Of a DNA stretch of 64,000 nucleotides, positions 43,037 through 53,796 are shown piece after piece; position 1 is the first letter of the stretch; each line of letters begins with the position of its first letter. Position numbers and translations under genes: made by a program. The stretch spans positions 55,078,031 to 55,142,030 of the forward strand of contig CM018682.1 of the NCBI GenBank assembly GCA_009363875.1, read 5' to 3'. The notes beneath the pieces were generated by a model, which saw nothing but the letters and a program-made list of their open reading frames with translations, did not search any database and was not told the DNA's origin. The stretch is from Mikania micrantha. Lineage: Eukaryota > Streptophyta > Magnoliopsida > Asterales > Asteraceae.

Positions 43037-43474
43037 CTCACGCAAACACACTGTCAGTTCGTCATTCTGAAATAACACTGCATTATGTTTTAATTGTGCT
43101 TCCTCACTGTCGGACTCAACTATACATCATGATTTCACATTGTTTTCGTACTGACTTGTCGGTCATCTGATTCCTGTCATATGTGGACATCAGATCGCAA
43201 CCGATATGTTTCTGGATATTGTTTGAATTCCGTTGCTTCTCATGTTTTGTTGTGTTAACTGTAATTAAGTTTTCACTTAATAAACACAACTAATGTTTCA
43301 AATGTACGTTGTACTTAATGTATTTAAGTTTATACGAAAATACGTACAACGTTTTCTTGTATTTAGGATTCTGTTAATACAAGTACTGTTTAAGCTTACG
43401 TATGCACACATAGAATAAGGTGAAAGTACACATACCGTACGGACTTGCCGGACGATCTGGCACTTGCTGTTACA

Positions 43475-43479
43475 AAGCT
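43475..43479. repeat. Target site duplication AAGCT, right copy
   Basis: It follows the end of Tek-2 (TGTTACA) and is identical to 29374-29378. Confidence 0.92.
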
Positions 43480-43703
43480 ACCCCGCACTTCCAGCGGACA
43501 CGATTCGATTTGGGTCATCATTGATCGATTGACCAAGTCCGCTCACTTCTTGTCGATCAGAGAAAACTACAAGATGGAAAAACTAGCAAGACTTTATGTT
43601 GATGAAATAGTAGTGAGGCACGGTGTGCCATTGTCTATTATTTCAGGCCGGGACAGTCGATTTACTTCGCGGTTCTGGAAATCATTGCAACAATCTCTAG
43701 GGA

Positions 43704-43708
43704 CAAGT
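43704..43708. repeat. Target site duplication CAAGT, left copy
   Basis: It borders Tek-S and is repeated at 47996-48000. Confidence 0.9.
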
Positions 43709-44069
43709 TGTCACACCCTGAGCCTGCGGGCTGGATCGACTTTCCCGCCGGGCGGGAGGTTCCCGGGGCGATATATCGTGAGATAATCAAAATGATCAGA
43801 TTGTTTTTATAGCACATGATAAATAAATGAGAAATGCTAACACATCAATGATATAGAATTACAAGATTAAATTACAATGTATCGTTCATAATTTAACCGA
43901 GTAAATCTATCAAAAGAATCAATGAAACTATATCTTGTATCTGTGCAAGATATACAAAAGATGATTCATTGTTTTTTTCATCAAAAGAATGCAACACAAA
44001 ATGAAGCTAGGTCTTCTAAAAGTCCACTAGCTTAGTCCGTGCATCTAAATAGCTACACCTGTTCATCAC

Positions 44070-45507
44070 CTGAGAAAACATGCATTTAAACAAAGTCAAC
44101 ACTAGGTTGGTGAGTTCATAAGTATGTTAGTTGAAAACCTTGATTCATTCACATGCACAATCACAATGTATGTTCTGTTACTTGTATGTTGTTTGTTCAC
44201 CCGTTCATCCAATGGCTTCTCAATAGTTATATTGACAAATTGTATATCATCCTAGTAGTGATGCTTATATATAGGGCATATGTAAGGGAACCAAGCCATA
44301 GCCAACATCCCACCACATCACTACTAGAACTCCACACTACTTGCAATACAACTATTGATTTCCATATCCAGTTCCACATGTTCATCTCATTATTGTTCAC
44401 CTGTGATATCATGTATAGAATAATAAGGTAGTAAAGTTGTAGTTATCAAACCGAAGTATTGATAACCATTATATATATTAAGGATATTAGATTTTCTTAA
44501 TCTACTCCTTGTATTATTCTATTGCTTGTGGGGTTAACTGTTGATTCACTTTTAAATATTAAAAGTGTTAGTTAACTATTTGTCATTTGTTCTCAATGCG
44601 AAGTGCATAGAGCCTAAAAGGAATCCATTGCAATCCTCACGTAATCAGATTTCAATGCATCTGATTTACCTCTACCACTTTGTGATCCCATTGCCTTCAT
44701 CGAACTGTTACAAATAATATGACATGAGAGAAAATAAATTCCTCAGTCTACTAGTCCACAGGTAACGATGGATGATGTACATCGATGTTGCTGTTTGTTC
44801 TCAATGTGGGATGTTCTCAATGTGATTAACAAGGTTGAATAAGAACTTGTCTTATCACGTTATGTTAATCATTGTGTGAATGATGTTGTTATCATGAAGT
44901 TACGTTATCATGATTATCATTCCATGTAATCCATATGTTCACCATATAATCCTTAAGCCGTAGTAAGAACTAGTCTTACTACCCTTAAGTGACGCAGGTG
45001 GTGGATAATCAATGCTCCATGTTATCGCATAACATGTTTTAGGTTCTAAACTGAGTGTTATAAGTACTTGACTTATCATACTTAGTTTATTATAGTGGTG
45101 ACTGACATTAAGAAGATGTTTTATCTTCTAGTCATTCATGTGTTGTGTTGTGTCATTATGTTTCTCTGTCATTGTTCTCAATGTTTGTTTATGTATGAAT
45201 TTCCCCAATGTTTGCTCATGTAAGAATAACTAAGTGTTGTAAGATAACATCTTACAACAATGTTATTCTAATGTGTTGATGAATTAAGAAGATACATTAT
45301 CAAATTCATATGATTAGCCCTGTCATGTCATGATCATACAAGCATGCATACAATGATAAGCGATAATAAGCAATTTAGTATTATCTAAAATCAAAGTATA
45401 AGCAACATTTAAAGCGAAACTTTTATATAAATAAAAGTAAAGCATGTTTCTCAGCCTCGTGAGTTTAAAATCAGTTAAGATTAAAGAAAAGGGGCATATG
45501 AACTCAC
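44070..45507 (-). other. Candidate LTR intron 2, Tek-S
   Basis: The minus-strand donor is ACAAG|GTGAGTTCAT and the acceptor TGTTTTCTCAG|GTGATGAACAGG. It is 1438 bp. The upstream candidate exon 2 is 45586-45508 (79 nt), and its own acceptor reads ATAAAG|GATCGTG. The exon 1 donor is GAG|GCAAGA at 46986, a GC rather than GT donor. Confidence 0.45.
44839..45258 (-). other. Hairpin series in Tek-S
   Basis: Five perfect inverted repeats occur in 420 bp: ATAAGA/TCTTAT (44839-44855), AGTAAGA/TCTTACT (44962-44980), ATAAGT/ACTTAT (45060-45076), AGAAGAT/ATCTTCT (45111-45129) and GTTGTAAGAT/ATCTTACAAC (45236-45258). Three have loops of ACTTG or ACTAG. Confidence 0.7.
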
Positions 45508-45984
45508 CTTGTTGTTGTAGGGGTTGACTTAGCTTAAACGAAGAATACACGCGCACTTGATCGGACTTGAGTTTGTGTTCACGATCCTTTATTCATTCCA
45601 CGTTGTATATAACTTATAAGTATAAGTTGTAAGGTTTTGTGCGCGTGTATGTGTTATCTCTAACCTTGTTATCATCTCTTGGTCTTGGTTATCATTCGGC
45701 CCCCGATTCTCTTGTTAGGAATCACGTTGTTATTTTAACAATTTGGTTACTTAACTTGTCATTTATGATGGTTTTATGTTTCACTTGACATGAAACTATT
45801 TTATGTAATAAACCTTGAGATTTACCATTGTGTATAAATATCCCACTTAAGTTTTAAATGAATAGAAAAGGTTATAAACCTTTAATTCTTTATAATATCT
45901 TAAGTAGATCGTTTCACCGTAATTAAGTAACCATAATGTTTTAAATCTTATGAGCGTATTAGGTTATACCCTAAATCACGTGGG

Positions 45985-46850
45985 CCGAATGTAATTAGTC
46001 TTGGCCAATTCGATTGGGCCAAGGTTTCATGTGTTATTACATCGTGTTGGACCCGTGAGTCAATGTGGGCCGAATCAATAAACTTTTGGGCCCGTTAAGC
46101 CTTTTTGGGCAGAAGCAAGTAATTGGGCCGGCTGATTGGGCTAATTGGAAAGGTTTGGGCCGGTGTACTTAGGCTGGGCCAGGACAATTGTTATTAAGCC
46201 GAAGATGTGGGCTGCGACAACATTGCACATGGGCTCTATGTTGGGCCAATGAGGTCAGTCTCCATCCGATCAGTTAGATTGTTGGCATTCAGACCAGCGA
46301 ACCTATGGGTTTTAGCCAAGGTTCGTTCATCATGTTGTGTCCAAGGTTCGGGGTTCCAAATAGGTTCGGCCGCTGTTTTGATGATCATAGGTTCATCTAC
46401 CGTAGATAGGTTCGCCCTTAGGGTTTGGCTAGAGTGGTTGTGCGTGGGTTTGTCGGGCTAGGACAAGGCTCAGCATAAAGAAGGGTTCGTGACATGCAAC
46501 ATGAAGGTTTGTTCAAGGTAGTGGTTCGGCGAGCATGGGGGTTCGGCTCATGCAAGAAGGTTCGGGGGATGCTAGGGTTCGTCTGCATTGTCCCTGAACA
46601 CAGGTTCGGTGGCTGATGGGGATAGATTCAGCTAAACTCTGCTGGAAGGTTCGTGAGGTCGCGAGTTTCGGGGCAGTAGTACACACATGGCTCGGCTAAG
46701 GCTCGTGGTGCATGGAGGTGCATGGAGGTCACAGGGTTCGTCCCCAACCGATGAAAGTTCGGCTGACACACGAGGGTTCGGCGATACCTCTCTCGGCGAA
46801 CTTGTTGTAGATCTATCACTCTCCTCGAGCCACGACCAGCCATGGTGCTA
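45985..46850 (-). repeat. CGAACC array and GGCCCA cluster, Tek-S
   Basis: On the plus strand about nine GGGCC motifs (45985-46260) are followed by about eighteen GGTTCG motifs (46290-46850). Read on the element strand this is CGAACC first, then GGCCCA, the same order as in Tek-1 and Tek-3. Confidence 0.75.
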
Positions 46851-47995
46851 CTCCCATTTCGATGGTGAACTAGAACAAGGTTTCGAAGGTGTAGGGTTAG
46901 TTTACAGAGGCTCTAACACCTGTTACATGGTGGGTCAAACAAAAACCCCGGAAACCCTAATTCCCGTGAGTTTCTTTTGCTCTTGCCTCAAATTTGGCTA
47001 GATAAATGCTCTGATCTACTGTACTTCTATGTAGAGGACATCAAGAGCTATGCGGTGGTTCAAGAATCATCAAATTTCATGAAGAAATGAGCAACTTATG
47101 AAGCTTTGAAGATTGATAATGGTGATAAAAGGTGAAATATGGAAATTTGAATGTAGAGAGAGAGTGAGTGTGTAAAAAGTGAGGAAGAAAGCCTCATTTA
47201 GGCTTTAAATACCCCTCGGGTATTCAGGTTCGATTCAGTTGCTCGGTTCGCATTTTCGTCGCGTTTCCGGAACTTTACGCGTATTTTAAGTGTTTTATAT
47301 AAAAGATTAGTTATTTTAATTCTTTGATGAGTTTCAAATTGTAAAATATTATTTATTTTATTTTATTAATTTTATGGTCGTTCGTGTCGTGTTTCGTTTC
47401 GTTTCGTTAGATCGCGTCACCATCGCGCGTATTCGTTCGAATCGTCATTCGAACTAACACGTCGATGGTTTGGCTTTCTGACTTTTGTTTTCTACTTCCC
47501 AGTCATCATTTCAGAACTTTAAAATCACAGATATGTTTGTGTGAATCGTCACCCACGCAAACACATTGTCAGTTCGTTATTTTGAAATGACACTGTAATT
47601 ACACTGTGAATTGTATTTCCTCACTGTCGGACTCAACTAAACATCCTGTTATCACATTGTTTACACACTGATTTGTAGGCCATCTGATTCCTGTCATTTA
47701 TGGATATCAGATCGCAACCAATTTGTTCTTGTTATCCACTTGAACACTGTTGTTCCTCATGATTTGTTGTGTTAACTGTATTTAGGTTTTCACCTAAATA
47801 CTAACAACTATGGTTTATAAAAAAAAATGTTGTACTTACGGCATTTAAGTTTACACATAAATACGTACAACTGTTTCTTGTATTTTGAATTCTGTTAATA
47901 CAAGTACTGTTCACAAACATGTATATACACACAGTAACTATTGAAAGTACACATACCGTACGGACTTGCCGGCCAATCAGGTACTGGTTGTCACA

Positions 47996-48000
47996 CAAGT
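47996..48000. repeat. Target site duplication CAAGT, right copy
   Basis: It directly follows the end of Tek-S and matches 43704-43708. Confidence 0.9.
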
Positions 48001-48786
48001 GTTAACTTGAGCTCCACTTATCATCCACAAACGGATGGACAAAGTGAGCGAACGATTCAAACCCTGGAGGATATGTTGAGAACCTGCATCCTAGACTTCG
48101 GTGGAAGTTGGGATAAACATTTACCACTCATTGAGTTCTCCTACAACAATAGCTGCCACAGCAGCATTGGATATGCTCCGTTCGAAGCACTATATGGTAG
48201 AAAATATCGGTCTCCAATTTGTTGGACCGAAGTAGGAGACAACAGAATAACTGGGCCTGAACTTATTCAGGAAACTACTAATAAGATAGCCCAGATACAA
48301 CGGAGATTACAAGTAACACGGCGAAAGCCTTTGGAATTCCATGTGGGTGACCGAGTCATGTTGAAAGTGTCCCCATGGAAAGGCGTGGTTCGTTTTGGGG
48401 CTAAAGGCAAGCTAGCACCAAGGTATGTCGGACCGTTTGAGATAACTCAAGGCATAGGTTCAGTAGCATACAGACTCAGACTCCCTGATGAACTCTGCGG
48501 AGTACACGATGTATTTCATGTATCAAATCTCAAGCGATGTCTCGCTGATGAATCATTAATCATACCCCTGGAAGAGATACAAGTTGATGAACAATTACAT
48601 TTCATTGAAGAACCTGTAGAGATCATGGAACGTGAAGTCAAGAGACTGAAACGAAGCCGTATCCCTATTGTAAAGGTTCAATGGAACTCCAAACGTGGAC
48701 CAGAATTTACCTGGGAGCGCGAGGACAACATGAAAACAAAGTATCCCCACTTGTTTGAAGAAGTTGTGCCCGACAATGATGCTTAA
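48001..48786 (+). pseudogene. Tek-1 integrase end and chromodomain-like tail
   Basis: The Tek-1 frame continues: VNLSSTYHPQTDGQSERTI holds the catalytic Glu, then HLPLIEFSYNNSCHSSIGYAP and FEALYGRKYRSPICWTE. Near 48320 about 10-12 codons found in Tek-2 and Tek-3 (the TRSRQKSYADK region) are missing. The GPFEITQ-type integrase C-terminal domain follows, then the tail IPIVKVQWNSKRGPEFTWE. It ends at TAA 48784-48786 inside the conserved 3' palindrome. This is the best-preserved part of Tek-1, but it cannot be expressed in frame because of Tek-2 and Tek-S. Confidence 0.9.
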
Positions 48787-48820
48787 ATTTCGGGACGAAA
48801 TTTCTTTAACAAGGGGAGAC
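48785..48820 (+). promoter_or_regulatory. 3' palindrome and polypurine tract of Tek-1
   Basis: AAATTTCGGGACGAAATTT (48785-48803) overlaps the stop codon and is followed by AACAAGGGGAGAC up to the 3' LTR start at 48821. The same arrangement is seen in Tek-2 and Tek-3. Confidence 0.88.
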
Positions 48821-50536
48821 TGTGACATCCAGTACCTGATCGTCCGGCAAGTCCGTACGATATGTGTACTTTCACTATTTTATGCGTGTAAATACAATGT
48901 ATGAACAGTGTGCATGATAATAGAACTCAGAATACAAGAAACAGTTGTACGTATTTATGTGAAAACTTAAATACCGTAAGTACAACTCATGATAAACAAT
49001 AGTTGTATGTATTTAGGTGAAAACCTAAGTACAATTAATACAAAGAATCAAGAGAAACAACAGTGTACAAGTAAACAACAAGAACATGTCGTTTGCGATC
49101 TGATATCCATAGATGACAGGAATCAGATGGCCGATGAATCAGTATGAAAACAATGTGAAAACAGGAAGTTTAGTTGAGTCTGTCAGCGAGGAAACACAAT
49201 TCAGAACATCAATGCAGTATTGTTTCAGAATAATGAACTGACAGTGTGTTTGCATGGGTGACGATTCACACAAACATATCTGTGAGTTTAACATTCTGAA
49301 ATGATGACTGGAAAGTAGAAAACAAGAATCAGAAAGCAAAACCATCGCCGTGTTCGCTCGGGTGACGATTCAAAAGAATACGCACGAAGGCGACGCGATC
49401 TGACGAAACATTTAAAATAATCGGTTTCGACAAAATAATTCAAGAAAATAAAATGTAAAAGATTTACTAGGAATAACCACTTTCCAAATATTTAAAATAA
49501 TCTTTTTTATTTATTTAATTACGTGAAAACGCGCGTAACGTGCCGGAAACACGAAGAAAACGCGAACCGAGCAAACGAAATGAATCCGAACACCCTCGGG
49601 GTATATAATGACTAAATGAGGCAATCTCTTCATTTATTACACTCCTTCTCTCTCTCTAAAACACCTTTCCCGAACCTCCTCTCTCTCACTAGAAATCCAT
49701 CTTCAAATCTTCATAACTAGCTCTTTTGTGGACGAAATCTCGCGTTCTTGGTGTCTAAACGAAGCTCTCGACCTCCTCTACAAAAAAGTACAACCGATAT
49801 GAGGATTCATCCACTGAAACTCGAGGTATAAAGGCTTGAATGTTCAAAAAAGTAGGGTTTTGTCACCCTAGTTCGACCCTCCAACTTCAACCGGTCCTAC
49901 GCCCAACCCTTTCGAGCCCCGCACCTTTGAGAACCTTCCATCGTATAACACTAACCTTAGGAACGACCTGTAACAGCTTGGATTCGATGAGGATGATGGT
50001 CAACAGTAGCAGGTCACGAAGGAAGCTAGCCTGGCCGAACCCTCGACCAGCCGAACCTAGTTGGAGTAGGGCATCAATGGTGGCCGAACCTAAGACCAAT
50101 GAACCCTGCATGCCCGAACTACCTGCTGCGAACCATCCTCACCGAACCCCTCTCCAAGAGAACCTGCTATCCATCGAACCCATGTGGGGGCCACGAACCT
50201 ACAAGGGCGAACCTATTGCTGCCACTTGAACGAACCTGGGACCACGAACCCTCATGTCGCCGAACCTTAGCATGGGGCGAACCTTAGCTTGGCCGAACCA
50301 AGGGGACAACCGAACCCATAGTAGAGCCGAACCTCAGCCAGTGAACCATGACGTTAGCTGGAAATTGAACCGTACTCAACCTTCTTTCGCCATTTACTCG
50401 AACAAGCACCATCATTCGGCCAATCAAAGTTAGCCGGCCCAAACCCTTCATCTTCGGCTCACACTTGTTCAGGCACAATGTCACTATGTAATAGCCCATC
50501 TGTGTATCGGGCCACTTACATATAATTCGGCCCAAA
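48821..50536 (+). repeat. 3' LTR of Tek-1, truncated
   Basis: It starts TGTGACATCCAGTACC and follows the 5' LTR through the TATA box (49602-49608), exon 1 and the CGAACC array (50030-50350) to ATAATTCGGCCCAAA, where similarity stops. About 1.7 of 4.3 kb is kept. What follows is Tat-1 gag, so a deletion removed the LTR end together with part of Tat-1. Confidence 0.9.
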
Positions 50537-51308
50537 GGATACGACAGTCTCAGTGGTCAAAGTTGATGTCCTTGTGGGTCTCTCTTCATTATCCATTTTA
50601 GTTTCCTTGGCGTGTTTCCTAGCTGCAGAATAAGAGGTACCCACATATGTTAGATCCTCAAGAAATAAAGTTTATTACCTTGGCATCTCTTAGTTAGAAT
50701 GCAGCTCTTTTTAGGAATCCGTCGGTATCCTGCTTCCTTTCTTTCTTTCTTCCTAGTAGTTCATTGAGATGGCCCTTGCTAAGAAGATAACTTATTTCCT
50801 TTCACAAGGCTATACAATTATCTGTTATGTGGCCAAAGTCTTTGTGAAAGGCACAACATTTGGATTTATCTTTTGGAGCAAACTTATTTTCTTAGGAGGC
50901 CATCAAGCTTTTTCACCTAGATCATGCATGGCACACATTAGTGCAGGAATATCAACAGAAAAACAATAATCGGATATCCTGTGATATTCTTCTTCATCCT
51001 CATCATCGTCCACATAATTGATTTTGTGTTTGTCAGACTTGTAATATGGCTTGGATTTGAAGTATTTGTTGGATGGTGAACCGAGCTTCCTTTTTCCTTA
51101 ATCGTTTGGAGGTGTTATAGTGATCATCTTTTGGATTTCTTTATCATCCTCCAATCTAATAAATCTTAACGCATGGTTCCAGACTTGATCCATATTCCTA
51201 AAAGGATTCATCACCATGTCAGCATAAAATGGCGGGTTTCTTTGCAATCCCATCTTGAATGCCTGGACAGATGTGGTAATGTCGAGATTGGGGATATCCA
51301 GGGATTCT
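50537..51308 (-). pseudogene. Tat-1 gag, partial
   Basis: Read from 51308 downward on the minus strand it gives SLDIPNLDITTSVQAFKMGL, then YADMVMNPFRNMDQVWNHAL and RFIRLEDDKEIQK, a capsid block typical of Tat-lineage gag. A stop follows near 51100. Further on, CAFHKDFGHITDNCIAL (about 50850-50800) is the Cys/His segment usual in this gag family, followed by KKEISYLLSKGHLNELLGRKK. Stops and shifts are frequent. It belongs with the Tat-1 pol at 18.0-21.4 kb; the C-terminus of gag is lost at the Tek-1 border. Confidence 0.72.
51304..51308. repeat. Probable target site duplication GATTC of Tek-3, left copy
   Basis: GATTC are the five bases before the TG of the Tek-3 5' LTR. The other copy lies outside the window, so it is unconfirmed. 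Confidence 0.5.
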
Positions 51309-52194
51309 GAAACATCAGTGCCGGAACCGCCACCGGAACAGTGATCTCTACAGTACATGAACAGTAAAACAGGTATGAATCATACACATTTCAGTAATTT
51401 TCATATTCATATCATTTATCATTATCATGGTGAGTTGTCATAGAACAGTTTCAGACACATTTAACAGGAACACAGTTCAGAACAATGGTTCTTGAGTCGG
51501 ATAATTATCTGGCAACACAGAACCATTATGTGATTATTTGCTTAGGAATTATTATGTATAAACGTATGTGAGGCCTTACGGAACAAAACACACGAATATT
51601 ATTATGTGAATGCTAAATCGACAGGTTATCCGTATAGGTGACGATCTGTACGAATAAACCTGAAAGTTTAACGCTCTGAATGATATTCTATAATTAGAAA
51701 ACAAGATTGAAAAGTATAGTTATCGTCGTGTTCGTACGAGTGACGATTCGAACGAATACGCGCGACGACTGTACATTTCGATTTAAATAGTTTATTAATA
51801 TTTTACTTTTATTAAATAAGAAGATATTAGTTAATTTATTAGGAATTACAACCTAGAATAATTAAATGACTTCTAATTTTATAATCGTGTCGTTTCGTCG
51901 CGAAAACTACACGAACTGGCATTTTACGTGAAACCGAACGAGACCGAGCAACCGGGTATTTTTCCTAAACATTTAATGAGTCATTAAGATTCCAACCACC
52001 ACCACCAAGACCCACACTTCACCTCATTTTCATCCAACACCTTTCTCTCTCTAAAAAGTGTGTTCTCCTCCTTCTCTCTAAGATTTGGTGACGATTCCTT
52101 GGTGGATTCGAGCAAGTTAGGTGCCAAAACATTCATATCAACACATAGATCACGAAAGTACAAGAAAAACAAGCATTTAACCATCGAAATTGAG

Positions 52195-53754
52195 GTAAAA
52201 ACTCGATCTTATTTCGGTTTAATATGTGTGTTTCGTGACCCCTAAGATTATTGGTATTAATCGGTTATAAAACGTTGAAACACCTGAGTTAAGTCACCTT
52301 GCACGTCTAGGTGGTTTTAGGAATAAGATTGTAACAGGTTGGAGCTTGTTATGATGAAGATTAAGACCCATAAAAGTTGCAGGTTCGTGAAAGAACATCT
52401 CGGCCGAACCCTCAACCATTGGCCGAACCTAGCTTTCTCCTTGGCGAACCCATGGCCAAACGAACCCATTTGGCCGAACCCTGGAACAAGAACCTGCAAC
52501 GAACCTGGCGCTCGCACCTAACCCTGCAACGAACCTGTAGGATTTGGGTCACGAACCCTGCAATGCTGACAACCGAACCCTGGTTCACGAACCCTTAGTT
52601 GTCGACGAACCCTCTTCAGCCGAACCATAGTTAGTCACCGAACCCTAATGCCGAGCCTTGGATGTACAGCGAACCATAGAATCATGTATGCATGACCATG
52701 CAGACCCACGAACCCTCAAACTAAAACAGTAGCCGAACCATTAGGGTTCGTCAAGGTTAGAAGATGGCCGAACCTATCATTGAACATAGCCGAACCTCAG
52801 GACCACTGGTGGATTAGCCGAACCTAAGACCAACTCCTCTAAAAGGTTCGCTGACCTGGACCACATGTCGAACCTAGGAGTGGGTTAAAGAGGTTAGTAT
52901 GGACCTAGGATCAATGAGACTAATGTTATAAACTAGGAAATGGATTGTGGACCACTAAATATAACAATCTCATGAGAAGTTGATCATATATGCATGAATG
53001 CATGGGAAATGCATGTACAAGCTCATGCATGAAATGAGATCTTAAGTGGGTGTGCATGGGAGGGTAATTTAAGAGTATTAGACAAAATTACCACATCATG
53101 ATCATTAGACTAGCATGGATAACTAACTTATATAAGTTAATGGGTTATGTCAATAAATGCTCATTAACTTAGTGTGGAACTATCTACATGGGATCATACA
53201 CGGGCATGAATAACGATCGATTTGGAATCAAGGATATTTAATTGGACCAGAGTGGGCCCAATGGGGCTTAATTAGCCCAACACACATCAAATGCTTCATT
53301 GGACTCAAGTAATGATGTTTGATTAAAATGAAGACATTGTGAATTTATTTAAAACTTAGTTCAATACTTTTCTAAAATTTTGTTAATTTGAAATGTAATT
53401 TAAAGTTTTCATTTGTTTCTTCTAGATTTAGTTAGTTATAAAAGTTAATGTAATATCATTGATTGGGATTTTGTTGTAAAATAGACAATATAATTGTCTG
53501 GATTTGCTCTAAAAACAAAGGAAACTCTGCCGAAATTTTCTAAAATTTAAAAGTAAGTATTGTAACTCAACTTGGGATTGGGATCTAAAAGGGTAACCAG
53601 GATAGATTAGATCTTAGATACACTTAGTACTAAGACACTTAGTTGTACACACAACAAGACTCAAACCCTAGGCACACCGACTACTACGCGTACTTATTAT
53701 ATTCAAATTCTTATAAAATAACTCAGGAACCGAAGAAACTTAGCTTACATACAG
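52195..53754 (+). other. Candidate LTR intron 1, Tek-3
   Basis: The donor is TTGAG|GTAAAA and the acceptor CATACAG|GAGCG. It contains the CGAACC array. The borders align with Tek-1 and Tek-2, but candidate exon 2 is shorter (42 nt against 76-79). Confidence 0.4.
52390..52870 (+). repeat. CGAACC array, Tek-3 5' LTR
   Basis: About 20 CGAACC motifs on the plus strand (GCCGAACC, ACGAACC, GCGAACC) and two in reverse (GGTTCG) occur in 480 bp without a fixed period. It is repeated at 61357-61837 in the 3' LTR. Confidence 0.85.
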
Positions 53755-53796
53755 GAGCGCGCGTTTCGTGTTAGATCAAATTTCATAGCAGCACAG

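Larger units (their letters stand above)
29379..43474 (-). mobile_element. Tek-2, complete Ty3/gypsy Tekay-like element
   Basis: 14.1 kb, with 4.64-kb LTRs at both ends, a target duplication AAGCT, primer site, polypurine tract and a gag-pol frame interrupted by one stop. By eye the LTRs differ at only about 15 sites plus a T-run length difference over 4.6 kb, so insertion is recent. If a plant rate near 1.3e-8 per site per year is assumed, this is of the order of 0.1 million years. It is inserted in the integrase gene of Tek-1 in the opposite orientation. Confidence 0.95.
38840..43474 (-). repeat. 5' LTR of Tek-2 (4.64 kb)
   Basis: On the minus strand it runs from TGTAACAGCAAGTGCC (43474) to GGGGTGTGACA (38840). 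In transcription order it has TGACG palindromes at 43036 and 42932, a TATA box at 42692, candidate exon 1 to 42468, the CATTCGG array (42290-41960), the GGCCCA array (41930-40876), candidate exon 2 (40601-40526), hairpins (for example 40279-40257 and 39886-39868), and an acceptor at 39202. The GTGAGT donor at 40525 is mutated to ATGAGT here. Confidence 0.95.
43475..43708 (+). pseudogene. Tek-1 integrase, middle piece
   Basis: Starting with the second copy of AAGCT, the Tek-1 integrase core continues in the same frame: LPRTSSGHDSIWVIIDRLTK, then IISGRDSRFTSRFW with QQSLGTS. The Asp of the normal SDRDSRF is preceded by Gly instead of Asp (SGRDSRF). It is cut at 43708 by Tek-S. The frame would run on exactly into 48001. 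Confidence 0.9.
43709..47995 (-). mobile_element. Tek-S, solo LTR of a Tekay-like element (4.29 kb)
   Basis: A single LTR, TGTCACACCC to GGTTGTCACA on the plus strand, flanked by the target duplication CAAGT. The lack of internal sequence with an intact duplication shows unequal recombination between the two LTRs of a full element after insertion. Its start (TGTGACAACCAGTACC on the minus strand) is closest to Tek-1. It keeps TGACG pairs (47443, 47547), a TATA-like TATTTAAAG (47203-47212), the CGGTTCG/CGAACC array (about 46290-46850), GGCCCA motifs (45985-46260), hairpins (44839-45258) and the intron 2 borders. Confidence 0.93.
21384..50536 (+). mobile_element. Tek-1, Ty3/gypsy Tekay-like element split by two insertions
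   Basis: The element comprises a 5' LTR (21384-25661), primer site, gag, protease, RT, RNase H and the start of integrase (to 29378), more integrase (43475-43708), the integrase end and chromodomain-like tail (48001-48786), polypurine tract and a truncated 3' LTR (48821-50536). RT before integrase and the chromodomain-like tail place it in the chromovirus Tekay/Del group. Without its inserts it would be about 10.8 kb. Tek-2 and Tek-S both landed in its integrase gene. It lies in the protease/RT region of Tat-1. The end of its 3' LTR is deleted, so no target duplication can be checked. Confidence 0.88.
17240..51308 (-). mobile_element. Tat-1, decayed Ty3/gypsy Tat-lineage element (split)
   Basis: Minus-strand pieces in element order are gag (51308-50537), protease end and RT (21383-20178), RNase H (20177-19986), archaeal-type RNase H (19969-19256), integrase (18960-18005) and a repeat-bearing 3' untranslated region (17814-17240). 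The second, archaeal-type RNase H before integrase marks the Tat lineage (Ogre/Retand relatives). Tek-1 fills 21384-50536. The end of gag and the start of protease are absent, apparently deleted together with the end of the Tek-1 3' LTR. Tek-3 cuts the gag at 51308; the rest of the 5' end is outside the window. Stops and frameshifts are dense, so this is the oldest layer on the right side. Confidence 0.75.

Noticed and set aside
43445..43786. 113-codon open frame as an independent gene
   Set aside because: It is the Tek-1 integrase piece between two insertions; both ends of the frame run into LTR sequence.
52377..52598. 73-codon frame in the Tek-3 LTR (also 61344-61565)
   Set aside because: Low-complexity reading of the CGAACC array.
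52390..52870. Regularly recurring short word, considered as a CRISPR-like array
   Set aside because: The repeats are 6-8 bp with irregular spacing, in a plant retrotransposon LTR. There is no repeat-spacer structure.
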